Shown in pieces: positions 35,401-47,263 of a stretch of DNA of 64,000 nucleotides. Every line of letters starts with the position of its first letter. The first letter of the stretch is position 1. The DNA comes from Erodium maritimum (Eukaryota > Streptophyta > Magnoliopsida > Geraniales > Geraniaceae): the NCBI GenBank assembly GCA_963921825.1, contig OY997594.1:10297001-10361000 (forward strand), read 5' to 3'. The position numbers and the translations under genes were made by a program. The notes under the pieces are model-generated. The model saw only the letters and a list, made by a program, of their open reading frames with translations, had not been told where the DNA came from and did no database searches.

Positions 35401-37055
35401 GGGGATGCTGGAGAAGATGAATGTGGCTCTCGCGAAATTCTGGTGGAAATCAGGGGGCCCGGAAGGAAAATGAGTGATCTGGCAGTCCTGGGCGAATATG
35501 TCTTGGCCGAAGGAGGAAAGGGGTATGGGTTTTAAGAACCTATACGACTTCAACTCAGCCTTACTAGGGAAGCAGTTGTGGAAACTAGTCACGGAGGAAT
35601 CAAGTTTAGTGGCTAAAGTTCTCAAGGCCAAGTACTACCAGGGGACTTCGGTTTTGGAGGCAGTTCGTAAACAAAATCAAAGCTATATCTGGCAGAGCTT
35701 GTTATCGGTACATGAGTTGATTCGAAGCGGAGCGCGAAGGTCTATCGGGCCGGGTACGGAGACTTCAATACTGGGACATCCCTGGCTGACAGGAGTGGAA
35801 GCAAGGGTGCAATCAGTAGAACATGGGCTTGAAGGAAAGTTAGTGTCGGACTTGATGATGCCACAAGGGAGGTCTTGGGATGAGGAGAAGATCCGCTCCC
35901 TAGTTGGGGGGGAGGATCAGCAAGCGATTTTGGCAGTCCCGATTAGTCGGACGGCGGGCCGAGACTCCTGGTACTGGTCGGAGGACTATTTGGGCCAATA
36001 CACGGTAAAATCGGCGTACGGCATGTGCCAACAGGACCAGGTATCTGCCCAGGCACATCAGGAAATCTGGCCGGCAATCTGGAAGCTAGAAGTAATGCCA
36101 AAGATCAAATCGTTCCTATGGCGTACGTGCTCAGGTTGTCTGCCGGTGGCGGAGAACCTAAGACGAAGACGTGTGGACATAGCGGCGACATGCCCGGTAT
36201 GATTGGGAGGAGATGAGTCGGCTTTTCACCTGCTGGTCAATTGCCCAGTGGCAGCAGAATGTTGGGCGAAATCGGGGTTGCACCTTCCGCAGGGGACTCA
36301 GGCGATAACGGAATGGTTGCTACAAATGCTTAGTATCAACTCTTCGACGAAGGGAGGTCTGATCGGGTGCCTATTATGGGAGGTGTGAAAGGCACGAAAC
36401 AAGGTAGTCTGGGAAAATATAGCACAACCAGCGGCTGGTATTTTCCAGACAGCGTTCCATCTTCAATTAGGATGGCTGGAAGCACGACGAAGGAAGCTAC
36501 AGGCCCAGGCTTGCCCGCGACAAACTCAGGCTAGGGGAGCGGAGGTTTGGGAACGCCCTAGTCAGGGTTCCTGGGCGCTCAACACCGACAGAGCTCTTTT
36601 CGCAGCAGCAGATAAAGTGGGAACATGTTGGATATGTAGAGACGACAGGAGGCATCTCAGGGGAGCTCGATCGATTTCATTCCACGGGGCCCAGAACCTG
36701 GGTCTAGTGGAAGCTTTTGCAATTCGGGAAGCGCTGATGTGGCTCCAACAATTCCCGCTCCAAAGAACAGTGGTTCGAAGTGATTGTAAGGTCATAGTGG
36801 ATATGATCAAAAGAGGTGGGGGGCTGCCCTCACCTCTGGGGACGATCGTTACAGATTGTTTTTCCCTTTTATCTAAACTCGAGTGCGTGCAGCTCGAATT
36901 TGTAAAGCGGACAGCGAACAAAGCAGCTCACTGACTTGCCAGAGCGGCTTGTTCTAACCCTGTCTGAGAGTGGCAAGGGGGTCATGTCCCCGAGCCCCTT
37001 CAACATATCATTGTTGCCGAAAATTAATACAATAGTATTCCTCTCAAAAAAAAAA
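32452..37055 (+). mobile_element. L1-type LINE, 4.6 kb, with 15-bp target-site duplication
   Basis: AGTAACAAAATTGTG occurs at 32437-32451 and 37056-37070, directly after a poly-A tail, and sets the borders. The element holds about 510 bp of GC-rich leader and then ORF2. No ORF1 with zinc knuckle is seen, so it is either 5'-truncated inside ORF1 or lost it. The exact target duplication and single continuous reading frame mean insertion was not very ancient. Confidence 0.93.
32963..36967 (+). pseudogene. LINE ORF2: endonuclease, reverse transcriptase, RNase H
   Basis: The frame starts MKFLSWNCRG, the hallmark of the AP-type endonuclease, with WFLMGDFNGI and STSDHPPILL further on. Reverse transcriptase motifs follow: NKSPGPDGLNPFFYQKYW, AFVLGRSIQDNI, KLDMSKAYDSVEW, GIRQGDPLSPYLF and FFVDDCYVYCKA (FADD is usual; both Asp are kept). 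Next come a zinc-binding region and an RNase H-like end (VRSDCKVIVDMI, FVKRTANKAAH). The length equals 1334 codons, normal for plant L1. Six in-frame stops break it, at 32993, 33083, 35471, 36200, 36386 and 36932, with no frameshift. At least 36386 (Trp) and 36932 (Arg) fit C-to-T type changes of TGG and CGA. Confidence 0.93.
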
Positions 37056-37070
37056 AGTAACAAAATTGTG

Positions 37071-37554
37071 TTGATAATATTATTATTAGAATATGATAAG
37101 AAGTTGAGTGATATTAGAAGTAGAGCCCAGCGTGGTGGAAAAGCCATAAATAGCAAAAATAACAGTCAATCATTATACACTCGACTCCTAAAACAGTGGC
37201 GTGTGTAGTCCCACAAAATGACATCTGTCCCTAAGTGTCTGTGGATGGTCGGACAGGTTGCGGCGCGTGAGGCTCGAAAGGAGCGTGGGCCCAAACAACT
37301 GGCCCGGCGCAATTTAGCCGTTTCAAAGTAGAGACAGCTGAGACCACACGCACGCCTGAGCATCGGATCCCGTTTGGCTTTTTCGGGACCCATTTCAACT
37401 CTCTCTTCTTTTTTTACTTTGTCAATAAAAATAAATATAAAAAAGGGAGAGTTATGGGATTAGGTGAGAATGAAGGGGCATGTGAAAGAATTTAGTAAGG
37501 CAAAGGGGTTGATACTGATAGTGGTGTGGGGTCTAGTATTATTTCCTTGTTCTA
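37071..37554. other. Intergenic
   Basis: No gene recognised in this stretch between the LINE and the next retroposed insert. Confidence 0.5.
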
Positions 37555-37565
37555 GGGTTATTTGT

Positions 37566-38057
37566 TTTTTTTTAACATAAAAATTTATTAAAAATTAATA
37601 AATCTTATAGACCGAATCGGTCATTCTTAAGAACCCGATAAACGACGAGTAAGATGAATAGATCTCGAAAAGAGCGACATAGGGTCTAGAAAAACAACGA
37701 AAACCAAGTCAGTTCTTCTTACCGACTCTCCGGAGAGAGATGTCGCAAAAAAGTCCCGATTGGATACGCTACCAAAGGCAGGAGTCACACCTATCGGAGA
37801 TCCAAGACTCCGATAAGGGAACACCAAAATACAACCAACATAAACAGACAACATAACAAAAACAACAATGACAAGCAACAAATACTCGTAGTCGGCCTCC
37901 GAAGTCTAGAGCGAGGAGGGTGGCGCCGTCGGGTACAGATCTGATCCGCTTGGGGCTGGTGCACGGAGCTAGCCGAAAAAACACGAAAGGCATGAGCACG
38001 GCGTAACGGCTCGGACTGTAGTAAAAGGCGGGGGGGGGGGGGGGTGCTTCTCACCGG
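37566..38057 (-). mobile_element. Retroposed insert, inverted, 11-bp target duplication
   Basis: GGGTTATTTGT at 37555-37565 and 38058-38068 brackets a piece that begins with a T-run, so its 3' end is on the left. The far end contains a G-run of 15 (38030-38044). Open frames on the minus strand are not recognised; it is probably a 5'-truncated LINE. Confidence 0.7.
38030..38044. repeat. G-tract of 15
   Basis: Uninterrupted run of G close to the 5' junction of the retroposed insert; length may be unreliable. Confidence 0.85.
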
Positions 38058-38236
38058 GGGTTATTTGTCAACTTTAAAACAATTGGGATACTCATATTCT
38101 CACTTGTAATGCATACTCATTATCTTCGACTTGCGTTTTCGGTGTACTGGATGCACTAATCATTTTTGGTTTGAACACCAAGGTATGGTATTTGTTTTAC
38201 TTTGCTGATAAATTTGAGTATCTAACATGTCATTTT

Positions 38237-38971
38237 TTTGAAACGGGAGGTATATGATTTTTATTCATAATGTCGATCGATAATAACAAAAATTGGGTTA
38301 ACGACCTCGGACTCTAGAATATATCTAGAATTCCCGTAAATTTCATGGCACTCTTGGACCAGTGAAAATAATCTATTCTGAATCATACACAAGATAAGAG
38401 CTGAAATAGAAAACATAAAAACACATGAAACACAAAAGTTTCAGAATCCCAGGATCAAAGTAGCCTAAGGAAACTTGAGAAAAGATGCATAGGTGTCTGT
38501 TCGACTGCCTCTTAGTAGATATTGTTTTCTGGAGTAGATTGAGATGCTCCGCCCGAAGGGGATCGATTGGCCCGTTGTCTTGATTCAACGGGGTAACCCG
38601 ACCTAGAGTGTCGTGGAACAACACCATCTTACTTTTCCACCCCCGTGATTACAAATCCACTGGTCGGATAGCTCCAATGTCTTTTTCATCCGTTTTCATC
38701 TGGTGGTTGTCGCATGTAAGACGACGACGACATGAAAATGAGATTCGTACATGGTGTTCACTAGAGAAATGGCGCCCAAAACCTTAACCTCGACGGATGT
38801 CCACGACTCTCCTTAGTTGTAGACGAATGTTATTGACTCTCACCATAGACAGAAGTACTTGACAACGCTCAACATTGAGAAATCACTCGTAAAAGAAAGA
38901 AGTTAGGGCCGACTAATATCTTATATATTCTCTAGTATTTAACACTCTCTTTGTTTTACACAATTTTTTTC
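38237..38971 (-). mobile_element. Retroposed insert, inverted, 15-bp target duplication
   Basis: CTAACATGTCATTTT (38222-38236) and CTAACCTGTCATTTT (38972-38986) differ by one base. A T-run follows the left copy, so the insert is on the minus strand. It has an 84-codon frame (38627-38373) without recognised domains. Confidence 0.7.
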
Positions 38972-39056
38972 CTAACCTGTCATTTTAAATCAGTGACATA
39001 CTAATTAGATAAAAAAAAAGATCTGGATACAAGCTTTTTAAATCAATAAGTTTTTT

Positions 39057-40396
39057 TGTTTTTTGTGTAGTTGTCCAAAATCTTTGGTCTTTAGGGTTTT
39101 CGATTTTCTCTCTGCCTCCCAACCATTTTCGTCCCTCCAACTCAATACCAGTTGCATCTCCGCTGTCACGATGTCATAGACACCACCACCACCAATGCCA
39201 ATTGCTCCTCGCCACGCTGCTCGACGTCCCCCCATGGTCCGACCGATAGAATGGGGATCATGAGTCCTCCCCTCGGGTGCAGGTCACGTCCTCATCCCTC
39301 GACACCATATTCTCCCCCTTACCTGGTATGTCCATCGATGGGTAACCCTCTTCCCATGACCGCCCCTTGCGCGGTGACACCGATCATGAGACAACACGAG
39401 GCGGAGATGATCAAGGCGATCATCCAATGCATTCCTGCGGGGGAAACCATGTAGAGGTACAAGAAAATGATCGGACGAATCCAATCGTCGGACCCACTAC
39501 CGCACTGCCGGGAGAGAGGCCATTGAGGATCCATTGTTGTGCCAACGTTGATAGATTCCGATCGATCAACCCATTTCTGCTTTACCCGACGCCCGAGATG
39601 CACACGGAGTATCCCAATCCACCTAGTTGGCGGTCCCTTCCACGAGGATCAAACTGCATGCTCCATCCTTACCTGTCAGGGCTGAATCCATGGAGACTGT
39701 TCCACATCCAGGAACTAGTGGTGGAAAAGATTATCACGCTAGTCAGGAGATGCGAAACAATAGGGGTGCACCTTGTGCGCGTACCATGCTGTTCAGAATC
39801 CGGATTACCGTGGACATACGACCCCGTATGCATTCATTAGGTGGAAGCAATAGCCCGGGGGAGGAGATACACCGCTCCAGGGTCAAGAGAGGAAAACTAG
39901 TGGATGAAGGGTTTATCAATTCATCAGGAACCCAATCTTTGGGGAATTTGGAATCCCTATCTTACCTAGGGACCTTGCTCCAAGGGGGCAGATGCGAGAC
40001 TTGTCAAGTAGCCTCGTTACTCTTCATGAGACCGTTAGGGCACTACGGGGTCTCAGAGGATGCATACCCCGACCCATAGGGAACAAAATCCAACTGTCCC
40101 TCGGCCTCTTCCTTCCCTTGGTATACTAACTAGACGACTGTTGAGAAACCACATGCTTGTTCAAGTCGAGACGAGAAAGCATTTTGGACGTCACGCGCCG
40201 ATCACAGAGAGAATAGGGAACCACCCCTACTTTAGTCTCTAGTTGCACCGAGCATGTTGTTATAAGATCAGTGTTCCAACCATCATCGGAAGGTTATCTT
40301 GTTCTTTTACATTTATTTCCATTACATTCCACGTTGTTTAATCGATAGGGTAGTTTTCCTGTATTTTGATAAAATAATAATATTTATGCTAAAAAG
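39057..40396 (+). mobile_element. Retroposed insert, 15-bp target duplication
   Basis: ATCAATAAGTTTTTT occurs at 39042-39056 and 40397-40411. The right end (GATAAAATAATAATATT) resembles a plant LINE 3' UTR, and the left end has a CT-rich leader. Several fragmentary plus-strand frames lie between; the longest (39367-39840) is not recognised. Confidence 0.65.
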
Positions 40397-40411
40397 ATCA
40401 ATAAGTTTTTT

Positions 40412-41430
40412 ATGGATTTTTCGATATAAGTTAATGTGCCAAAATAGTCAAGGGCTCTAAGCTTATGCAGTTTGATTAAAATCAGGCCCATCGTGATGAC
40501 ATGAACTTGCAATGCCAAAATTACTGCCGGGCCAGCTTGGAAGCCCAATTTGATTATGTTTGCTAGAGACGCTGGGATACTCCAATGGGCACACACTATT
40601 GTTCTTATTCAAAATTAGAAATAAAACATTACCAAAACTAAATGTATGATCCAATAATACTTCATCCAGATGTATGACTCAATCAGGACGCATGATTTGA
40701 CTAAAATAAATTATTTTTTTCATGCAGGTCAACTAAACTTGAAATTTGCTTATTTCTGACCATCAATTTGAACTCGATCCATGTTTTTTCAAAATATATT
40801 TCTTCTAAATTCATGTTCTTTGATGTATTGTTGGATTACCATACGGATTTTATAAGAGTATTATAGTCTATACAGTATATGGAATGATGTTTGATAGATG
40901 CTAAAACCTTACAATTCTGTTAGTTAAACATCAATAAGTTATAGTGATAACTACTGATAGATATTCCTAAATAGCCATATTCTTAAAGAAAAATGAGTAG
41001 AATAAAATTGATCTTAAAGCTTTTGATTAATCAAAAGGGTTAGCCTTAATGTGTTTTTCTCCAATGCAAAAAAGAAAAAGAAACCCATATCAAAAAAAAA
41101 ACATTCATCCATAAAATTCAGAAAGATCGAGTTTACAGGGGAGTTTCTTAACCTGGTATGATTGCTTAATTGTCTCACAATAGAACATCATAACAAGACA
41201 AAAGGATCCAATAGGATCTCTCATTACATTCCTCTTACCAACATTAATCTCAAAGACCAATTATATATCTAACTTTCTCAGCCCAATTTATTTATCTTAC
41301 CCAGTTTTCATATTTATACTTGCTCCACAGAATCTTATACCATATTATTTACCCATTCTCTGTTTTGAGGATATAAACACCATATATTTCTACTTGACCT
41401 TGAATGCATCACCCTACTGGCTTGTCATCT
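40412..41430. other. Intergenic, 3' flank of the CCCH gene
   Basis: AT-rich. The part near 41.2-41.4 kb probably holds the 3' UTR of the CCCH gene on the minus strand. Confidence 0.5.
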
Positions 41431-43084
41431 TTACATGTCCAACAGCTTGGTACCCATGAGCCTCTCCTGATCAGTGAGAGCATGCCTGAAATGGCAGCGG
41501 TGGCCATAAGGACAAACATCACCAGCAAGCACCATCCTGCATACCTCAGTCTTGTAGCGTGGGTGACGGATGACAGGGCGGAGCTCCTCTATCCCATGAG
41601 CAAACTGGCAGTGATCACCGTATGGACATGCCCCTGTCTCCTGCCATTTGTTGCACAGCTCAGTCTTGAACATTCCTTGATTGAAAACCTCCAGCTCCAG
41701 TGGATCCTCTTCTTGCTTCCCTCCATGCACAATCACCTTCTGCTGCTGATCAGTGATCACACACTTCTTATCTCAGTCCATATATAAATACAACAACCCT
41801 CATTAGATATACACACTACCTTCTTTGTATATGTTATGTCATATACATTGTACCACCAAAGTTGGAATGGTAACAGTGTTACTTGCACTCACAGGATACA
41901 AATCCCAAAATGCCAGCATGCAATAACTAATTCACAAACATCACATGACCCATTCTCTACTATTGCATCCTAAATCTTCATGGTTAGGATTGGTGCATAA
42001 TAAGCACTAGTGCAGCTACCATTACTGAATATGTGCAGATTTGGGCAGGACTGGCTGTGTAAGCCTACAGTTGAGCCTTTGGCATGACATTTTCAAACTA
42101 GCATACCTCACACATACTAGATGAGGTTTAAACCCTAAGACTGTCAAGAATGACCAACTAGGGGGCTCAACCTTGGAACTGAAGTCCAGTACTCAAACAA
42201 AGTTGTAGAGTTCTAGAGCCTACACAGTCTTGCTACTAGACACCTGTTCAATGTAGTTAAGTCTCCCTCTGACTCCGTAGTAAAAATTCCATAAAACCCA
42301 AATGCTCTCAGAGTTAGGCTGAACAAATCATGTGCCTAATACATGTGAATCATTTTCTACAGCAAAGAGTTTTGGGGAAACAGATTCATACCATTGCACT
42401 GAGTTGGCTAGTCATCCTAGGCCAGGTCGCCTTCCCAGTCTGAATCTGAGTCTGACCACCTTGACTCGCCCCAGGTTGACTGATTTTCACGTACCCATTT
42501 GACCTCACGGAAATGCTCTTTGGCAGAGAAACCCTCTGGATCCCCACAGCTTCTGCCTTCTGGCTCTCCATCACGCTTGTCGGGCTCTCATCAAGATCAG
42601 AAGACCCCTCATCCCAGGCGCGACCCTCTGCTCCTTCCTCTCCAATGCAGAGACCGTGGAATTGATTCACAAAATCATCCGACGCAGTCCGTTTCTGGAT
42701 GGCATCTTGGATCATAAGGCTCAAGTTCTCGTTGAGTTCGCGGTTCAGGAATCGGAGACTGGCGTTCTCTTGGCGGAGAGCTTCTGCTTCTCTGGTGGCC
42801 GCGGAAAGGTGATTGAGACAGAGGTTGTGTCGATTTGTGAGGTCTTGGTGCTCAAGAATCAGGCGAGACTGGTACAGGATGTCGCCTATGGTGGATGGGC
42901 TTGCCGGCGGCGAATCTTCCGAATAAGACGTGGCGGAGAGGGAGGACGGGAGACCTTGAATCTGAGAGAAGAGCGAAGTGTATGAGGCACTGTTTGGCAG
43001 GTATCTGGATCTGAAAGATGACGACATGGCGGCGTTTGATGCTGCTATTTCGCCGTGCGAGGAAGCGAAGGTGTCGTTGTGCAT
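41431..43084 (-). CDS. Tandem CCCH zinc-finger protein, C3H14/C3H15 type
   Basis: Exon 1 is 43084-42392 (231 codons) and exon 2 is 41745-41431, joined in phase 0, giving 335 aa. The N-terminal half is Ser-rich with a predicted coiled stretch ([20 protein letters not shown]). Two C-x8-C-x5-C-x3-H fingers follow at residues 262-281 ([20 protein letters not shown]) and 300-319, spaced 18 residues apart as in TTP-type RNA-binding proteins. Arabidopsis relatives (C3H14, C3H15/CDM1) bind AU-rich mRNA and act in anther callose and cell-wall control. ATG 43084 lies just after an acceptor (TGTACAG), and a 5' UTR intron back to about 43686 is likely. A second in-frame ATG is codon 20. Similar to neighbours in strand, no damage seen. 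Confidence 0.92.
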
Positions 43085-43808
43085 TACCTGTACAACAATG
43101 GAAAAGGAAATACATATTTCAGTGAGTTATTTCTGTAAATGTAACACGGAACGCAGCGAAACTTAGATCTACATCCTTAAAAGGTCAAATTCAACAGCAA
43201 TTTACAGAGAACAAAGCCAAAACAGGGGGAAAACGCAGACGACGAGTTACAGGGAAGAACAAATCACACGTCACAAATAGGTGGCTAAGCAAATATATTA
43301 CACAAAATTTATCGTCAAGAACAACACGAGAATCGAGTTCTTCGCAATTTTGCAGTATATTCAGCAAAGAGAAGCCAAAATTAACAACATGCGTAGAAAC
43401 CTACCGAAATTCAGTGAAAGCTCGAGCAGATACTTAAATCAGAGGGAAAAAACACATGTATATTATTGAGAAACGAATTACCGAAACTAAAACTAAAATT
43501 CAGCGTAACTTGCAAATATTTCATCCAAAGATCGGAGAAAAAGTAGTTCTAGAAACGCCTAATGTTGCAGAAACTACAACAAATTGTTGCTTAGGAGAAG
43601 TATAGATTGCTAAATGCATTGCAATAGAATAAGAATAGAATTCATGTGATGGAGCAAAATCGAATTCAGATTTGGAGATTCTAACCTGAACCAGACGGCA
43701 AGCACAGGGAGAACGGCGATCTGGTTGTCAGAGTTCGCGTCTGGTCTGCTTCGAGAGTTTAGAGAGAGGGAGAGAGAGGAAGGTGAGGAATGATGTGCAA
43801 TCAGTGAA

Positions 43809-43814
43809 TTTATA
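43809..43814 (-). promoter_or_regulatory. TATA box of the CCCH gene
   Basis: CTATAAATT on the minus strand, followed downstream by a CT-rich leader (CTCTCTCTCCCTCTCTCT) near 43.76 kb that would form the 5' UTR before the leader intron. Confidence 0.55.
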
Positions 43815-43829
43815 GGGTAGGGAATCGGA

Positions 43830-44640
43830 GGGAAGCTAGGGAACGTGCTGGGTGCAAGTGGAACAGAGCACCGCCTTCAATATCCGTTGAAACAGAACCA
43901 TTTTGGTTTCTAACAGAAAATGAATGCGTTATACCCATTTTACCCAGTTCTCGTATCCACCCACACCGGTAGTTGTATGTATTAAGGAGGACATGTTCGT
44001 CAATTTCCCACTCAGTTCTGTACAGAGTTTAGTAGACAAATCAGGTTTTATACTCTACGGTAGGACGTAGTAGATGATACTAAAGGGGCCTGTTTGATCG
44101 AGTCAAGTTTCCTTGATACGGAAGAACGAAGAATCGGTTCGCAAGTACAGTCCGTGGTAGTGTTCATCTGGTTTGTTGGTTCATGGATGACACAGGAGAG
44201 TGAGAGCAGAGGATTATATCCTTTGGGCGGGAAAAGCCAATAGTGTTAAATCACATACGCCAACACAAAATTTGTGTCGAATCCGCGTGTTCAACAAACC
44301 GAACCAAGCCTTGGTCGCTGCCTCCTTCGCTATCACGGATTGGTCTTTTTCTATTGCAGACCTTCTCCTCCTGTAATTTTTGATTTTGACTATCAGTATC
44401 GATGATCGGGGGTCGTTTTTGTTTGGCTCCAGTTAGTCATAAACTATCCAAGCTATTCATTTAAAAAAAAACTTACTATTAGTAAATTACGGTTTCATTT
44501 GTAAAACTATATCAACAATTAATTATAGCATGTACATATTTTTTTTTCTAAAGAAATCATGTGAATACTACACATTTCTAATACTCATCTTATACATATC
44601 TAGATCTTTTCTTCACACGTCCAATAATTCAAAACAAAAA
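43830..44640. other. Promoter region and spacer
   Basis: No gene. The left part is upstream DNA of the CCCH gene; the right part is AT-rich. Confidence 0.5.
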
Positions 44641-45910
44641 ATAGTCATACAACTTCAAAACTCAAGGCACGGAGTGAATTGGACTTTTCTATTCGAGATT
44701 GTAACTATGTCCGATCTCTCGGTGAGGGGCACGAAGCGTCAAAATAGGTGTATAGGTTGGTGACAAATTAGGGAGATGCATGGAAGTGGATGTTGCTACC
44801 ATTGGAAAGGGTTGGACGGTCCACTCCACGTACAGATTAGGATCAACCTAGTCCGACCTTTTAACTATCAACTTCTCCTCATAGTAGGGAATGAGGGAAG
44901 GAAGGCTCTCGTCAACATCAGATACAAGAGGTTATCGGAACACTGATACGACTATGGTCGCATAGCCCAAGATTGTAAGTATAAAACGTTGAGGCCCAAG
45001 GCATGTTGATGGGGTCCAAGAAGGGGTAAATTCCTTAAACGGAGGTTGAGAGACAACCAGGTCGATCATCGATCGATGGTGACTACATCTCAAACACCCA
45101 TACTGTAAGTACAGTAGACTCACATTCCCCTCGAAAGACTAGATTACGAAATTGTAAGGAGAAATCTTTCTATGCAGGGTTGTCCTAAACTACGCCTTAG
45201 GACACGACGGAGCCAGGGAAAGACTCGATCTAATTTAGCACCTAGAGGCTGGAGAACCAAGACATGACCCGAAGACGTCAATGGAAAAGACATTTTGTTA
45301 CCGCCCCACTACCCAAGCAATCAACTCCATCGCCCCAGCTGATTGCACCACCTCAAGATACCTTAGACAGATCGATCCTAAGTTTGGGGTGGAGAGGTAG
45401 CAAAGAAGAAACAAATCTGCATATAGCCGAGGTGATCCTCTGATCCCCGGGATCACTAGCTGGAGAAGTTACGGAAAATCAAGGTTAGGGGAACAAGATA
45501 TCTGGAGATGGAATAAACTCATACTCTGTAGGAAAACGGTTAGAACTCGGGCCCTTACCCTCGAGTTTAGTTGATCCATGAGGCGAGTCGAAGGAAAGGA
45601 AATGGTGCAACAGACGAGGGGTAGGAAGCACACCTGCCTCTCCACATGATAGCGTCTCTAGCAGGTGGTTGAGTAAATACTCTCCAGCCACTGCATCAAG
45701 GGTGGAACCGACACCACCCGATATCATCTTGGCTTCCTTTAGTCAGGTCGATCAGATTTCAGTAAACTATATATATTCGAGACTTTTATCTATATTCGAG
45801 GGAGGACGAAGGACACTGATATTCCGGAAGGGAGTCCAGTCTTGTCGTATCAAACCAGATTATTCAGGACGGATAAGTCAAACCTCTTTTTCAATCAACC
45901 AACAAATATC
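44640..45910 (+). mobile_element. LINE ORF1 relic
   Basis: Around 44.91-44.98 kb the plus strand encodes IRYKRLSEH, a stop, then YDYGRIAQDCKY, which is a decayed zinc knuckle of the type found at the end of the LINE ORF1 nucleic-acid domain (LPxFCYxCGxIGHxxxxC). Adjacent frames fit the rest of such an ORF1. Borders and target duplication are not resolved. Confidence 0.5.
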
Positions 45911-45919
45911 TCCAAAATA

Positions 45920-47263
45920 ATCGTCACTCAAATGATAATGTTCTGAGTATTAGAAGTTATGAGTACTTCAATTAACACTCCCAATTTTTCTTAATTCTTG
46001 TCTTTTTGTTTCGGTTTCTGTTATATAGCCAACGGCTGCATGCAATAATTTTGTAACCTCCATGTGGTCCTTCTCATCATAATATAATGTATGTACAAGT
46101 TCAAAAGAAAATGGCGTCTTATCATGACATGTGTTTTTGTGGGTGTGGAACGTATCCACCTATCGCTCATGTTCCTCTAATACTGTTTGGATTCAAGAAG
46201 GAACAATATCGATTGTGTAGTATACATGTACTATAAAATACATTTATGTTAAGTTAGTGGCTCCATCAACCTTTTACAGAAATAGACATTCATACAACAT
46301 AACCATCAATCCTCACGCCCCAATTATATTCACTCACCTCTTTTATGTGTGAAAAATACTGTGATCTAATAAAACTTCTTACGAACTAATATCACTTAAG
46401 ATAAATTGGTTTACACTTTAAAATCTCACTTCTTTTGTGTATTATTGTATTAATATAATCATTTGATAACAATTGTTGAAATCTTAGTTTAAGTCACCAA
46501 ACATTTAGGATCCATTTAGAGTAATCCTTAACAACATCAAAAGACATAATGATGAGCAAGTAATTCCATAGTTTTGGTAGAACTAGTTAAGACATTGCTA
46601 AAGCATCGTTGTTCAAGGGAAAAACATGATTGTGAAGGGGGCCAAACAAATGATTGTACTTAAATTAGGCGCACCTGAAAATGAGTTAAACTAACATATT
46701 TTTCAGTTAGAGTGACATTTGATTCAACAATGGCTTGGTTCATAAGCTTTTAAGGAGAGAGTAGCATTGTGGTGCTTAATAAATACACTTTCTCATGAAT
46801 CTTAGATTAAGACACATACATGCAGATGACATGGTTAATGGGAAATGCAGTTTAGGAAGATAGAGAATCACCATCATGTCTTTTCTTAAGAGGCCTTGCT
46901 TCTTTATTACAACTCATCATTATATCGTCAACAACGTTTGGTAAATCCTAGTCACAGTATCATCTCAAAGTTGTTATGTTGGCCACATCACTATCATTTC
47001 CTTAACCAGACAATACAATGGTTGTTTCTCATTCGCTTTCTTTATAGTCTGGCCACGCTATGTTTTGCGTATTTTCATTTCACGTAACTCTCGACCTGGT
47101 CGCCTAGATGTTGGACATTCTCAGGCAATGCTACATAGGTCATACATGTACTGTAAGACCGAAAGAATGGATTGAATAAAGTTAAGAACATGACAGTACC
47201 GTGTCATTATTGGGTTGTTGCTGGAACTGGCATACATAGATACAGAACTGAGATGCTATAAAT
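45920..47263. other. Intergenic
   Basis: AT-rich, no long frame. Its right end holds the 3' UTR of the B-box gene. Confidence 0.5.

Noticed and set aside
42499-42985. Open frames on the plus strand inside the CCCH gene
   Set aside because: Antisense shadows of exon 1; they lack their own start context or domains.
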